Below are positions 30,372-41,348 of a DNA stretch of 64,000 nt, piece after piece. Origin of the DNA: Pyropia yezoensis (Eukaryota; Rhodophyta; Bangiophyceae; Bangiales; Bangiaceae); the NCBI GenBank assembly GCA_009829735.1, contig CM020618.1, forward strand, positions 28,186,894 through 28,250,893, written 5' to 3'. Numbering within the stretch: the first letter of the stretch is position 1; each line of letters starts with the position of its first letter. A model generated the notes under the pieces. That model saw only the letters and a program-made list of their open reading frames with translations, searched no databases and was not told where the DNA came from. The position numbers and the translations under genes are program-made.

Positions 30372-32246
30372 TTACTTGCTTCCCGTGTTCGGCCGGGTAC
30401 AGTCTTCCGAAATATTTGGGAGAGGAGGTGCCTCCTCGACTGCCAGTACTCCTCCTGGAGTTTGCTGCCTACCCGGGGCAGGTGCTCTGGCGGGATGCCC
30501 CCCGATGGATGCCTTGCATTGCGCCGCTTCCCGCCGAGACTCCTCCGGGATGAGCGGGCATGAGGATACCCAGTGTTGGGGGTCTCCGCACAACATACAA
30601 CCGAAAGTACTAGCCGTCCCGGGCGTCCGCGTCGGGTTGGCTCCATTGATCCGGTTGCCTGCTTCGGGCGCCCGAGTGCCTGCCCATTGGTTGGCCCTTG
30701 GTCCTTTTACCAAACGGAACATGGACTCCCCCAGCCGGTTGGTTCTACTAGCGATGTGCGGAGGTGCCTCCGTACGCACCGCCCATGACGGCAGGGGTTG
30801 GTGGGGGTTACCCGTAACCGGGGCATACTTCGTAGTCCGTACATACGGGACGCGCCGACTCGCTCCCTCGTTGACCTGAAACTAGGTCGCAGCCGGGATG
30901 ATGTACGCTACCGTACCATTCTCATCAATCCCCGGCGTCGCCGGTAGAAGCCGGTGGCCCTGTTGGTCGACTAGAGGTTAATCCTCACACGTGGGAGCAT
31001 ACGCGGTCTCCACCAGTACTGGTGCGGCCTTACGTGCCACCTTCTCTTGCCTCGGTACCGGGGTAAGATTAGGTTTGCATCCCTCAACCTTGGGCTCCGG
31101 GGCCAAGGCACATTCCGGGTGTAGCACCTGGTAGGCGTCCCCCAGGGACTTGCGCATGTGCATCAGTCGACTGAAGTTCGTCCGAGCCGTATTGGCTCCC
31201 CGTGCGGATATCCGCACATAGTTGTGTACTCCTGCGAACAGGATGGCCCGCAGCTCCCCTTCGCCGAGGAGCTTCCCCAGTTCGTAGTCGAGCTCTTGGA
31301 TGCGGCGTCCGAACATCTCCTCATCCTCCCAGGACTGGGCGGTGGCGGTGCGAAGGGCCCGAAAGGGGTCTCCGCACTTGTCCTCACTGAAATAGCTGCT
31401 AAGCAGCTCCTTGAGAATCCCACGGTAATCCATGGGGGTGGCTACGACCCTCATTCCCGGCATCGGGCATGCCTGGCGGAGGATGCCTCGGACCCGTTCA
31501 TCAACAAAGATCGGGAGGATCTCCAGAGCTAGCCCCTCGTTAAGGAGTGCCTTGTCTGCGGCTGCCTTGAAGCTAGTCAGAAAGCCAATGACTGCCAACG
31601 GGCGTCCGGTCGGGCCCCCGAACATAGGGACTCCCTTCATAAGGGTCTGCATAGAGCGGATAGCTCGGTGCGAGGTAGTACGCATCGATTTCGATACGGT
31701 AGTGGATCGGTTTTCCAAACGATAACGTTCAGGAGTCAGTACCGACCTGAAGACTTTGTTGACAATCACCGTGTCAGCGTCCTGGATATACAGTCGCTTG
31801 GCCAGTTGATGAGTAAACTCATCGGACTCCATCCGCTTCAGTAAGCTCGCAGTAGCCTGCGCTGTCATCGCTCGCACCAGTGACGATGGGACTTCCGGCG
31901 TCGGCGCTTCGGGTACCCGAGTTGCTTGGCTTCCGTCGTCGAGGGGGTACTGCGATACGGTACCGCCCCCCCCCATCGCCGACTCTGTTCCGGCGTCAGT
32001 ATCCGCCGGACCATGTCCGCGGAGACCGCTCTGGGTGCTCCGAGCGTAGTGCTCTGCATGGCTAAGTTCCAACTTGGCTGACGGGTCGGATCCATAGCCC
32101 GGCGTGTCCGGGGGTTGTCCAGGAGTAGCAACACCGGGGTCGACCCTGGTGGACTCCGAAAGTAGTCCGGCCGGTTCGAACCGTACCGGTGTGGGAGGAA
32201 CACGACGGGGTACCGTCGTGTGGCGTGTTGACATCAGCAAAGCCAT
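30372..32246 (-). pseudogene. gag: Element C gag region with zinc knuckle (broken)
   Basis: Gag core at 30978-32246 (422 codons) with a Pro/Thr/Gly-rich N-terminal part and a helical capsid-like part from about residue 140 (SSLVRAMTAQATASLLKRME). A CCHC zinc knuckle (CMLCGDPQHWVSSC) is readable near 30560-30610. The region is broken. Confidence 0.75.
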
Positions 32247-32754
32247 TGCGTCCTCCGTACGCTCCTGACGGGCGTCGAGTCCGGTGACCGGGCCTTGATG
32301 CGCGCCAATAATGCCATCAGGGAGTCCCCTGGTGAAGGTGGCGGCGGAGTGAGGTCAGCAGAGGACGGTTGAGGCGGTCCGCCGCCCCCGGCCGTCCGTG
32401 CCGTACCAAACGTCAATCCGGCACCGGAGTGCATCGGCGTCTCAATGTTGTCGATCGGGTTACCGATCCCGGTTCCCGGGTTCAGCTCCGGGGTCGGCGT
32501 CGACGCCGATCCGTCATCTTGAACGTTTCCCGTCTCTTGAGTGGACATAGTCACAATTAGTCAACTGACGTAACAGTCACCACGATTAAGAGAGCAAGGG
32601 TGTAGTTTGGGGAGAGTAACTGTTGATCGCAGTCAAACGCAACCACTCAACACAATAAACCAGATCGCACCACCATGAGTACAAGAAAAGGACCGGATCC
32701 TTATGCGTGTGACAAGGTCGAAGACGGCGTCACCACAAGGGTGACGGAAGCCCG

Positions 32755-32772
32755 TCCCCTGCTGCTCCATCA
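32755..32772 (-). other. tRNA primer-binding site of element C
   Basis: TCCCCTGCTGCTCCATCA on the plus strand, one mismatch from the site in B and D, directly next to the inner LTR end. Confidence 0.75.
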
Positions 32773-33119
32773 ATCCGCTGCACGTCCACTCTCAGGGAGC
32801 ACTCACTAAGGGGGATTGGCACCAACGTCACCGGGAGGCCAAGGTTGCTGTCCTTGGAGCGCAAGCCACGGGACCAGGATGGGAGCCTAAATGGGAAGGG
32901 TTTGTTGTTCTACCATGGCCGGCGTTGGATTCGCCGCCGGCCCCCTCGTCATGAACCCTCGGAGACACTACTAACTACCCTCCACCCCAAGATGCAAGTC
33001 CCTCTGGTCATACGTAACTTATAGATACCGTGACCAATACGGACTTCCGAATGGAAAGTTCAGGGTTAGAAGTAGTCCCCCTGTATTAGGGTCATAATAC
33101 GGTCATCCATATTGCTACA
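32773..33119 (-). repeat. 5' LTR of element C
   Basis: Direct repeat of 23181-23542 with outer end TGTAGCAATATGGATGACC in element direction. The outer flank is GGTGT. Confidence 0.88.
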
Positions 33120-33198
33120 GGTGTCTTTAGTGCACAACGAGACTCCGCCCGACGCGGTGGCGGTTGTAACGAGCGACAGAAGCGACAGCGGTGGGGAT

Positions 33199-33645
33199 GT
33201 CCGACATGATGACCGGGGTAGCAGGGGCGCCCCGTGCAGAAAAGCCGTCGACGGCTACGACCCGGTACGGTGGGACAACCGGGACGAGCCAGGGAAGCGC
33301 GGGCACCCGCGCTTATGACAACAAACGGCCACGAGAAGCGCCGCAGGCACGCGGGTCGACCCGCGCTCCACGAGGCTACGAACGGGCTCCACCCAGGCAC
33401 CTGGGCGGGCCGGGGCCACACCCCCGTACGGGGCAACGAAGAGGGGTTCACCCCGAAACCGCCCCCGCGAAAAGCGGGAGCGGCCGCCCCCATTCACTCG
33501 GTAACACGAGAGGGGCTCCCCTACCACCAGACACCTGGTGGCGGATCCGCTTGCACCACCCCTCGGAAAGGGGGGTCGTGAACAGAAACCCGCATCGGGA
33601 AACTAACGGTCCGGGAATCGGATCGTGTGTGTACCACACACGCCG
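33199..33645 (+). mobile_element. Fragment of a second C-family element (antisense leader region)
   Basis: About 450 bp resemble, in reverse complement, the leader and first codons of the antisense ORF of element C (about 23700-24135). The antisense start codon lies on the minus strand at 33205-33207, so this fragment is oriented opposite to C. It begins only 75 bp past C's right target-site repeat. Confidence 0.7.
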
Positions 33646-34615
33646 GGGGAAGGGCTTACTCGCCCGCCGACACAGCCGGCCACGCCGGGGGAGGGGCGTA
33701 CGCCCCCGACCACACAGCCGCCGACGCCAACACGGACCAGCTGGCGCCCGCCGCCACAGATGGCCACGCCGGGGGAGGGGCGTACGCGCCTACCTGGGGA
33801 GGGGCGTACGCCCCTGCCGGGAGGGGGGCGTACGCAGAACACGGCAGCACGGCAGAGGCGGGGGCCGGCACCGCGGCACGGACGGGGGCCGGCACCACGG
33901 AAAGGGCGGGGGCCGGCGCCATCGCAGGGGCGGGGGCCAGCAAAGCGGCAGGGGCGGGGGCTGGCTGTAGCAATATGGTTGGCCGTATTGTGACCCTAAT
34001 ACTAGGGGGGCTACTTCTAATCCTTGGCTTTCAATTTGAGAGTCCGTACTGGTCACGGTATCTATAAGTTACGTATGACCAGAGGGACTTGCATCTTGGG
34101 GTGGAGGGTAGTTAGTAGTGTCTCCGAGGGTTTATAACGAGGGGGCCGGCGGTGAATCCACCGCCAGCCCAGGCAGAACAACAAACCCCTCCCATTAGGG
34201 CTCCCATCTTGGTCCCGTGGCTTGCGCTCCAAGGACAGCAACCTTGGCCTCCCGGTGACGTTGGTGCCGATCCCCCTTGGTGAGTGTTCCCTGAGAGTGG
34301 ACGTGCGACGGATTCCTATTGTGCTACACTGGCACCGCGGCAGGGGCGGGCACCGGCACCGCGGCAGGAGCGGGGGCCGGCACCGCGGCAAGGGCGGGGG
34401 CCGGCGCCATGGCAGGGGCGGGGGCCAGCACCGCGGCAGGGGCGGGGGCCGGCACCGCGGCAGGAGCGGAAGCCGGCGCCAAGCCAGACGTCGAACGCGC
34501 GTGGCGGGCCTCGCGATCCCATACCAAAAACTTTTGGTACTCCGCTTTTAGGACCGCCGGCGTCAGCTCAGGCCGCCCTGCATTCCCCATCGCCATGGCA
34601 AAAAGGGGATGGTGA
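33646..34615 (+). pseudogene. Ala/Gly-rich reading frame interrupted by a solo LTR
   Basis: Plus-strand frame with Gly-Gly-Ala-Tyr-Ala-Pro repeats (AGGGAYAPDHTAADANTDQL, about 33680-33740), then a 24-bp minisatellite giving Ala-Gly repeats on both sides of an inserted LTR, then a less repetitive end (KPDVERAWRASRSHTKNFWY) stopping at 34613-34615. The sequence before and after the LTR reads in one frame. I do not recognise a product. It may be a low-complexity host protein, or simply GC-rich minisatellite DNA that happens to be open. Confidence 0.4.
33966..34328 (+). mobile_element. Solo LTR of the C family
   Basis: A 363-bp LTR starting TGTAGCAATATGG and ending GTGCTACA, flanked by CTGGC at 33961-33965 and 34329-34333. 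It is related to the LTRs of element C but in the opposite direction and more diverged. No internal sequence remains, as expected after LTR-LTR recombination. Confidence 0.85.
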
Positions 34616-35531
34616 CAGGATGGGTAGGGTGAAGGGGAAGGCAACGGGGACCGAGGCGGAGACGGGGACGGAGAGGGGGGGAGGGGGCTTGGATGGGAAC
34701 GAAAGGGTGGGCGGGGACGGGCGGCGGCAGGGGACGGAGGGCGGAAGAGATCAGGGGGCGGAAGGGGGCGGGGGGCGGAAGATGAAGGGAAGCGGAAGAG
34801 GACGGAGGGGGTCGGGGGACGGCCAACCAGCCAGCGATAAGCGCGCAGCCTGGAAGAGAAAAAGAGGGGGAGAGTGGGGAGGGGCGCGAATGCAAGGGGA
34901 GAGAGTAAGAGAGGGGAGGGGATAAGAGCGAAGGGTAGGGGACGGCTGTAGTCCAGGTAGCGTGCAGCTCACCTACACGCCCGTGCAGCTCACCCACACG
35001 CCCCCCCCCCCCCCCCCCCCCCCAAACAAGAGTACAAACCGAAACGGAGAACCAGGACGAGTACAGCTTCCCCAGCTCGCCACGCTACCCCCGCTCCCTC
35101 CCCCGGGGGGAGATCCCATTAAGTGAAGGGCGTGGTGGGGAAATGGGGGGGGGGGTGGAGGCGTGGCGGGGAAATGGGGGGGGGGTGGGGGGGGAGGAGC
35201 GGGCGGAGGGAAGGTAGGCAGGCTCCCTCGCCCCCCTCCTGCCCATCTCTCGTCTTTCCCCCCCCCCCCCCCTTCTAGGCTCCTGACGTCGCACGGGCCT
35301 GGCTCCCTCGCCCCCCTCCTTCCCATCTCTCGTCTTCCCTCCCCCCCCCCCCCCCAAGGCTTCTGACGTTGCACGGGCCTGGCTCCCTCGCCCCCCTCCT
35401 TCCCATTTCTCGTCTTCCCCCCCCCCCTCCCCCCTCTTCACGCTTTTGTGGACGTCGGGACGGGCAAAAGCCGACGCTGCAGGGGCGAGGCGCGCCGGGG
35501 AAAGAGTTGGTCTGTGACCAAGTCTGGTTGA
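34616..35531. other. G-rich then poly(C)-rich stretch, no gene seen
   Basis: Purine/G-rich to about 34930, then C-rich with runs of up to 23 C (35001-35023). A block near 35215-35425 is repeated three times around GGCTCCCTCGCCCCCCTCCT, with period roughly 70-90 bp. Such DNA can form quadruplex or i-motif structures and is prone to assembly error. Confidence 0.6.
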
Positions 35532-37061
35532 AGCCACTCCGTCAGTGTCGGTAGTGAGGGTCCTAGCGGTGGCGGCAGCTTTGGAGAGAGCAGCTACACC
35601 ACCTGGTCCGAGGAGTCTACGTTAGGCACCTCACCAGCGACTGCTGCAGCGGCGGCGGCCGCGGCCGCTGCTGCAACCGCCGCCGCTGCCACGCCGCCAG
35701 AGGCCGGCGACGGTGCCGCTGGTCCGAGCGCTGCCACCGCTGCTGCGGCGGCCGCGGCCGCTGCTGCTACCGCCGCCGCCGCCCCGCCGCCAGAGGCCGG
35801 CGGCGGTGCCGTTGATCCGAGCGCTGCCGCCGCTGCTGCGGCAGCCGCGGCCGCTGCTGCTACCGCCGCCGCCGCCTCGCAGCCAGAGAACGGCGGCGGT
35901 GGGACGTTGACAGTTGCAGACGACGGCGGTTGGGCGGCGGGCCTACACGCCCGGTGCATCAACTTGAATAAGACTCGCCCAACCGATCCTGACGAGGTGC
36001 CCCACCTGGAGGACGTGCGCGCGGACGCCCTCGGCCAGGTGGAGGCCGCAGTGGAGGGGCTGGCGCAGTGCTTCGGCGAGACTGGCTGGGGCGTGGGGCC
36101 TAAACGCGTGGATGAAATGCGACTGGCCGCATCCTCGGCGAATTTCGTCTACTTGTTGGTTGGCTATGCCGCGGGGGCCACCAGAGGCAAGGGCCACAAG
36201 GCCGTCCCGGCCGGTAATTGCCTCTCTGAGTGCGGCCTTTTTTCTTGGTTCACGCGGATGCGGAGCCGGTACGCGGGCGTGCTCACTCGGGAAGGCTGGG
36301 GGGGGCTGACTGTCGACCTGGACGCGTCGTCCGTGACGCTGATGCGCGTTTGGGCGCTGCCCGCAGATGTCGCCTTTACGTCAGTCGCGGACGTGGCCCA
36401 GGAGGTCGCCGAGGACTGCGCCATCCGCACGCGCGGGCAGCGGTACGCTGAAGAAGACCTGCGCTACGGTAGTGTGCTGAATAAGTCTCGGGCTTCGCGG
36501 AAGCTATCTGTGTGTGGGTTCGGGAGCTTTTTTGGCGCTCGTAGTCGTCTGTTTTCTGTGGCCGTGCACATGTATCAAGCAGAGCAGGGCCACTGCGAGC
36601 CGACGAATGGCGAGGAGAACTACGGGTATCGCGGTAACTTCGCGTTCGACGCGCGGATGAACCGCGCCCATGAGCATGTTGTGCGGAGGGACTCTGTTTA
36701 CGGGCGGGGGCTGACACTGATGGGGTACACATCCAGAAGGGTGGCCTGGAGAGAGCGCGGGGAGGGAGCGGGGGTAGAAGACGTGGGGGGAGAAGACAAC
36801 GGGGGGGACGCAGACGGGAGTGAGGATTCAGCGCGTACACGTAAATGCGTCTGCTTATTCACACACAGCCGCGTCGGCGGGGTGGTGTCGGCAACTACCC
36901 CCTTTGTCTGTGGTTGGTGTTGTTGGTGGAAGTGGTGGGGGTCTGGTCCTGGGCAGCGGCGGGGCGCGGCCGAGCCTCGTCTGCCCGCCAAGACGGGAGG
37001 GACCCGACAGAGACTGGGTGGCGGGGGGGGGGGATGGGCGGTGCGCGCTGCACTGCAATAG
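35532..37061 (+). CDS. Unrecognised protein with poly-Ala N-terminal repeats
   Basis: The frame is open from 35532 with no early ATG, so an upstream exon or a non-ATG start is implied; the first internal Met is near 36114. It starts with three 93-bp (31-residue) repeats of poly-Ala plus PPEAGGGA. A balanced, coding-like body follows from about 35907 (ADDGGWAAGLHARCINLNKT, DEMRLAASSANFVYLLVGYA, SVADVAQEVAEDCAIRTRGQ, NYGYRGNFAFDARMNRAHEH), then an acidic Gly/Asp stretch near 36780. The last 70 residues, rich in Trp and Gly, are probably not coding, and a real end or intron near 36700-36850 is likely. I cannot assign a family. It is the only convincing gene candidate between 34.6 and 39.3 kb. 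Confidence 0.5.
   Translation, partial: SHSVSVGSEGPSGGGSFGESSYTTWSEESTLGTSPATAAAAAAAAAAATAAAATPPEAGDGAAGPSAATAAAAAAAAAATAAAAPPPEAGGGAVDPSAAAAAAAAAAAAATAAAASQPENGGGGTLTVADDGGWAAGLHARCINLNKTRPTDPDEVPHLEDVRADALGQVEAAVEGLAQCFGETGWGVGPKRVDEMRLAASSANFVYLLVGYAAGATRGKGHKAVPAGNCLSECGLFSWFTRMRSRYAGVLTREGWGGLTVDLDASSVTLMRVWALPADVAFTSVADVAQEVAEDCAIRTRGQRYAEEDLRYGSVLNKSRASRKLSVCGFGSFFGARSRLFSVAVHMYQAEQGHCEPTNGEENYGYRGNFAFDARMNRAHEHVVRRDSVYGRGLTLMGYTSRRVAWRERGEGAGVEDVGGEDNGGDADGSEDSARTRKCVCLFTHSRVGGVVSATTPFVCGWCCWWKWWGSGPGQRRGAAEPRLPAKTGGTRQRLGGGGGGWAVRAALQ
35608..35886 (+). repeat. Three 93-bp poly-Ala coding repeats
   Basis: The CCGCCAG landmark recurs at 35694, 35787 and (diverged) 35880, exactly 93 bp apart. 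The units keep the reading frame. Confidence 0.8.
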
Positions 37062-39302
37062 TAGGTACCCCAGCGCACGTGTGGACAAACTCAACATACT
37101 TGCAGAAGGAACAAAGGCCACCACCCCCCTCGCCCCCCCCGGCGGCGGCGGCGTCGGCAGCAGCGACGGCCGCGGCGACGGCGGCGGCGGCGGTGCACGG
37201 CGGAGGGCCGCCACCTCACCGGCAGCTGCACGTGCGCGGGTGGTGGCGCGCTCTGGCTCCCACGGGCGGCGGGCGTCTGGCAGAGAGCGGGCAGCGGGCC
37301 GGGGGAGGGGGGGCGGGTTGTAGGGTGGGGCTGCCGCACCTGCACACGCACGCGGCCCCAGCGCGCGCTGCGCGCAGAGGGGGGGGGGGGGGGGGGATGC
37401 GCCGGCCGTCACGCGCGACCCGGTGGTCCGCGACCCGCACGCCGCCGTGCAGGGGGGTGGCCGGCGCTGCCCTGGGCTGCTCGCGCCGGCTCGGCTGCAC
37501 CGCCGCCGCCGCCGCCGCCCGTGCGCGTCGCGCCGCGCGCGCATAGGAAGGGGGGCGCGCCCGCTCTCGGCCGCGGGTGGGGAAGACCCGGCGGCGTCGG
37601 CCGTGGCGCGCCGGTTGTGGTGCCCAAGGCCGCCGTGCACAGGGCGGCCGGGGACACGTGGACACGACGAAGCGGCCACAGGGCGACCGAGCGACCGGAG
37701 GACTGGCGATTGGCAACTGGCGACCTGCGGCAGGTGGCAGGCGGGTGGTCGGGCGGCGGGCGGCGGCGGACGGCGGCACGACCTGTGCACGTCCACTTTT
37801 TTACGGGACGCACAATGCGATCCCACCTACACCCGCGGATCCGCGGGTGGTGAATCTTTTTCCGCGGAATTGTATGCATGGACCGGCCCCCGGCCTGCAC
37901 GCGCCCTCCCTCGCCCCCCCGTCCCCATGCAATGGTGGCCGGTTGCGTGGTCCCGGTAATGAATCCGTTCCTCTCTTATGCATACGAGCCCCTCCCCCCT
38001 GCCACTCGCCACCTCCCTCCTCCCCAAACCCCTCTGCACGGCCCCGGCCCGTGTGGGGAGGGGCCCCACACGCGCCCCCCCCCCCCCCCCCCCCCCCCCA
38101 CGCCCACAACGAAGGCGGCTGGGGCTCGATGCAAACACTGTCAGGCCCCGACCGCACGCCGGTTGGAAGAGGGCCGGTGGAGCCGCGCACAGGGGAGGGG
38201 GGGGGGCTAACAAAAACATACGGTGGCGACAGAGGTGGGGGGAACCGCCCGCGCGGGTCGGGCCACGCGCACGGGACACAGCCCTCGCACGCCGACGACC
38301 CGCCCAACCCACCCCCCCCCCCCTCCCCCCCACTCCCACTCCTCCACCGACTCTGCACCCTTGCCCTTGCGCAGCGGGGCCCATCCCGACAAAAAAAAAA
38401 AAACGTGTCCCTTTTGGAAGCGGCAGCGCGCGCCCGCGGCTGCGTCCGCGGCAGTCCCGCCCACTCCCCCCCCCCCCCCCGCGGGGACACCCTATAGCAC
38501 TACACCTCCTCACCCGCCGCCGCCGCCGCTGCCCGCGGCGCCGCGGCGTGCAAGACCACCCCCCCCCCCCCCCCCCCACGCGCCTCCCCCGTCTCCACGT
38601 GCCGCCCACCGTGCCCTCTCCTCTGCGTCGTGGGCGGGGGCGGTGGTGGGGCCCGAAAGCCCACCACAGGGTGGACTTAAGTACTCGTTTGCCCCCGTGG
38701 GTGTATCTTTTGTGCCAGCCGCCACCCCCCCCCCCACCTCCATAGTGGGGTCTACGGGGGGGGGGGGGAACGCTGCCGCCCACGTGCACCCGCTGCGCGC
38801 TGAGTGCGGTGGGGGGGGGGGAGGGGTGCTCCCGCCACCCCCGCGCGGGTGGATTGCGCTGCGCTGCCCCTGTGGGTGGACGGCGCTGCGCACTGCCACC
38901 GTGGGGGGGACGGGCGCTGCGCTTTGGTCGGCGGCTCACCCTCCCCCCCCCCCCCCCCCCCCCCCCCCTCCTCTGGCCCCCGTCCGTCCACACCGCTTGG
39001 CCCTCCAGCCTCCACCCGTCGGCACCCCCCCGCTGACCGTCGTCGTTGCACCCCACCACGCCGACGCCGCTCCCCGTCGTGTCGTTTATCAAGCGGCCAC
39101 GCCCACGCCGTCGGCACAACCATCCCCCCCCCCCCCCCTACCCCCCCCCCCTGCCCGCCCGCCCCCCGCTGCCGCTTCCCTGCCCTGCTCTCCCATTTTC
39201 TCCTCGGGCCGTTTCTCTTTTCCTCTCTCCTCCTTGCTCCTCCTCCTCCATTCTACTCCCCCCTCTGCGTCGCCGTCGCCCGCCTCCTGTATTTTGGCAC
39301 CA
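37062..39302. other. Extreme poly(C)/poly(G) region, no confident gene
   Basis: At least ten homopolymer C or G runs longer than ten, the largest about 26 C at 38943-38968, among GCC/GGC trinucleotide stretches. Open frames on both strands are Pro/Arg/Gly artefacts. One short motif at 37787-37812 matches the terminal repeat of the small element at 56067-56176. Confidence 0.7.
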
Positions 39303-41348
39303 TGGATGAAGGCGTTGTGTGCGGAACGAACTTGCGCTTTGTCCATCTCAGCCCTGACGTTAGGGATGAGTTTTTTTAGCCTAGCAGCCTGACACGACCG
39401 ACATGGCCGTGATCTCTGCCAGTGGGATCGCTCGCGTAAGTTTCGTGAAGCGATCACAGATGACCAGGAGGTACTGGTTACCATCCTGGGTCACTGGCAG
39501 TGGCCCAAGGATGTCCATTGCCAACGCGGCAAAGGACTCCTTGGCCGGGAACAGTAACATAGCCGTAGTAGGCCGCCGTTCCATCAGACGGTTCTGCGCA
39601 CAACTTGTGCAGGCAGCCACCCAACTATAGATGTCCACCACCATGGACGGCCAGTAGTACCTGGTCCTCAGGGTCTGGTAGAGTTTACTAGACCCCAGGT
39701 GTCCACCTGTGGGAGCGTTGTGCTCCCTCTGAAGAATACTGTCCTTGAGAGATGCGGGGACGACAAGTTGTTCGGTCCCCTGGAATACCCCCCTCCTCAA
39801 GAGGAGGCCATCGTCTCCGATAAAGAACCGCGTCTCCGCCACCGTATCCAGCGTGTCCCTCTGCGACTTGCAGAAGGGGTCCTCGGCTTGGGCCATCACC
39901 ACCTCGTCCAGCGACAGGGGCAAGTACTTCTTGTTCCCTGGCGCCTCGGGGTCCGGTGCCTGACCCGAGCGCGTGACGACCCCCACGATGGGGATGTCCT
40001 CATCGACTGAGTTAGTGTCCAGCCCCTCGGTAGGTACCCGAGAAAGGCCGTCGGCAAGGGCATGTTGCCTGCCGCGACGGTACTCGACATCAAAGTTGAA
40101 TGGTGCTAGTCGCACCCTCCACCTGTTGAGACGAGTGTTCGTGCAATCCGTCTTAAAGATGAACTGCAACGCGCGCTGGTCACAGCGGATGAGGAACTTC
40201 TCACCCTCTAGGTAATGACGAAGTGACGTCACCGCCCACACCACTGCGAGTCCTTCCAACTCGGTGACTCCATAGTTCTTCTCAGCCGAGTTCAGCCCCT
40301 TGCTCAAGTGTCCTACCGGCAAGTACTCCTTGACCGGCTGCTGCTGAATCAACACACAACCATGTTGGTCGTAGTTAGTATCCACGTCTAAGATGTTGTG
40401 GCCTCCCAACCTGGGAATAGCCAGCATAGGGGGCTTCAGCAGTAGATCCCGACGAGTCTCAAAGGATTCCTGCTCCACCCGACTTGGGGGAGGCAGGTGC
40501 CTCGGTAGCCTTGAGCTAACTAGCTCTTTCAATGGCTTCGCCAACTTGGCGAAGCCCTTGGTGAAACATCGGTATACGTTACACATCCCGAGGAAGCTCC
40601 TCATCTGGGTCTGGATCCGGGGGTACTGAGCCTTACGGATGGCCCTCAAGTTATTCTCGCTGACACTGAGGCGCCCCGGACGGACAACATGTCCCAAGTA
40701 TTCCACCTCCTGAGTGAAGAGGTGGCACTTACTCGCCTTCAGTGACACACCGGCGTCAGCAAGCAGCTTGAACACCTGGCCAAGATGGCCAATGTCCTCC
40801 TCCGGACTTCGGGAGAACACAATGATATCGTCTAGGTACACAAGACAGATCTGCCACCGTACTCCGGCCAGAATCATGTCCATGGCGCGCTGGAAAGTTG
40901 CCGGCGCGATGCACAGTCCAAACGGTAGTCGCTTGCACTGGTAGGTACCACAGTGACAGGTAAAGGTAGTTTTATGCCTGTCTTCCGGGGCAATGGGAAT
41001 TTGCCAGTACCCCGCGTTACAGTCTAGGGTGGAGAACACGTTTGCCTCACCCAGAGAGTCCAGAAAGTCGTCCATCCTAGGTAGGGGATAACTATCCTTC
41101 ACCGTGCTCTCGTTGAGCTTACGGTAGTCGATGCAGAGCCGTGGGGTCCCATCAACTTCGGGGACAATAACCACCGGACTCGCCAACTCGGCGTTGCTGG
41201 CCTCGATCACATCGAGGGCCTCCATACGAGCGACTTGCTCCTTAACAATGGCCCTTGAACGGGGAGCTCCCCTATATCGTTGTTGGCGTATAGGGGGTGC
41301 ACCAGGTTTCAACTCGATCCGGTGTTGGGTGGCTCTCATGAGTCCCAA
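39303..41348 (-). pseudogene. pol: Element D left copy pol (RT, RNase H, partial integrase)
   Basis: RT with DSYPLPRMDD, GYWQIPIA, CIAPATFQRAMD and the YLDD box near 40840, RNase H (ILDVDTNYDQHGCVLI, LEGLAVVWAVTSL, IRCDQRALQ), integrase zinc finger (HLGSSK ... CTSCAQNR) and the first part of the core (LAMDILGPLPVTQDGN). Incomplete fossil. Confidence 0.88.

Larger units (their letters stand above)
23181..33119 (-). mobile_element. Ty3/gypsy element C with antisense ORF (broken)
   Basis: A 9.9-kb LTR element on the minus strand, flanked by GGTGT at 23176-23180 and 33120-33124. Order in element direction: 5' LTR (about 32773-33119), primer site, gag, protease, RT-RNase H-integrase, then an antisense frame on the plus strand, then 3' LTR (23181-23542). 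The LTRs differ at roughly 26 of 345 aligned positions by my count, making C clearly older than B and D. It is broken, with several breaks across gag-pol (at least four), and the 3' part of pol is not recognisable. I see no chromodomain. Confidence 0.9.

Noticed and set aside
33627-34067. Hydrophobic stretch GRIVTLILGGLLLILGF as a membrane helix
   Set aside because: It is translated solo LTR sequence, so the apparent transmembrane segment is accidental.
37091-39123. Long open frames on both strands in the poly(C) region
   Set aside because: They are Pro/Arg/Gly or Ala artefacts of C/G runs and trinucleotide repeats, with stop codons rare in every frame.
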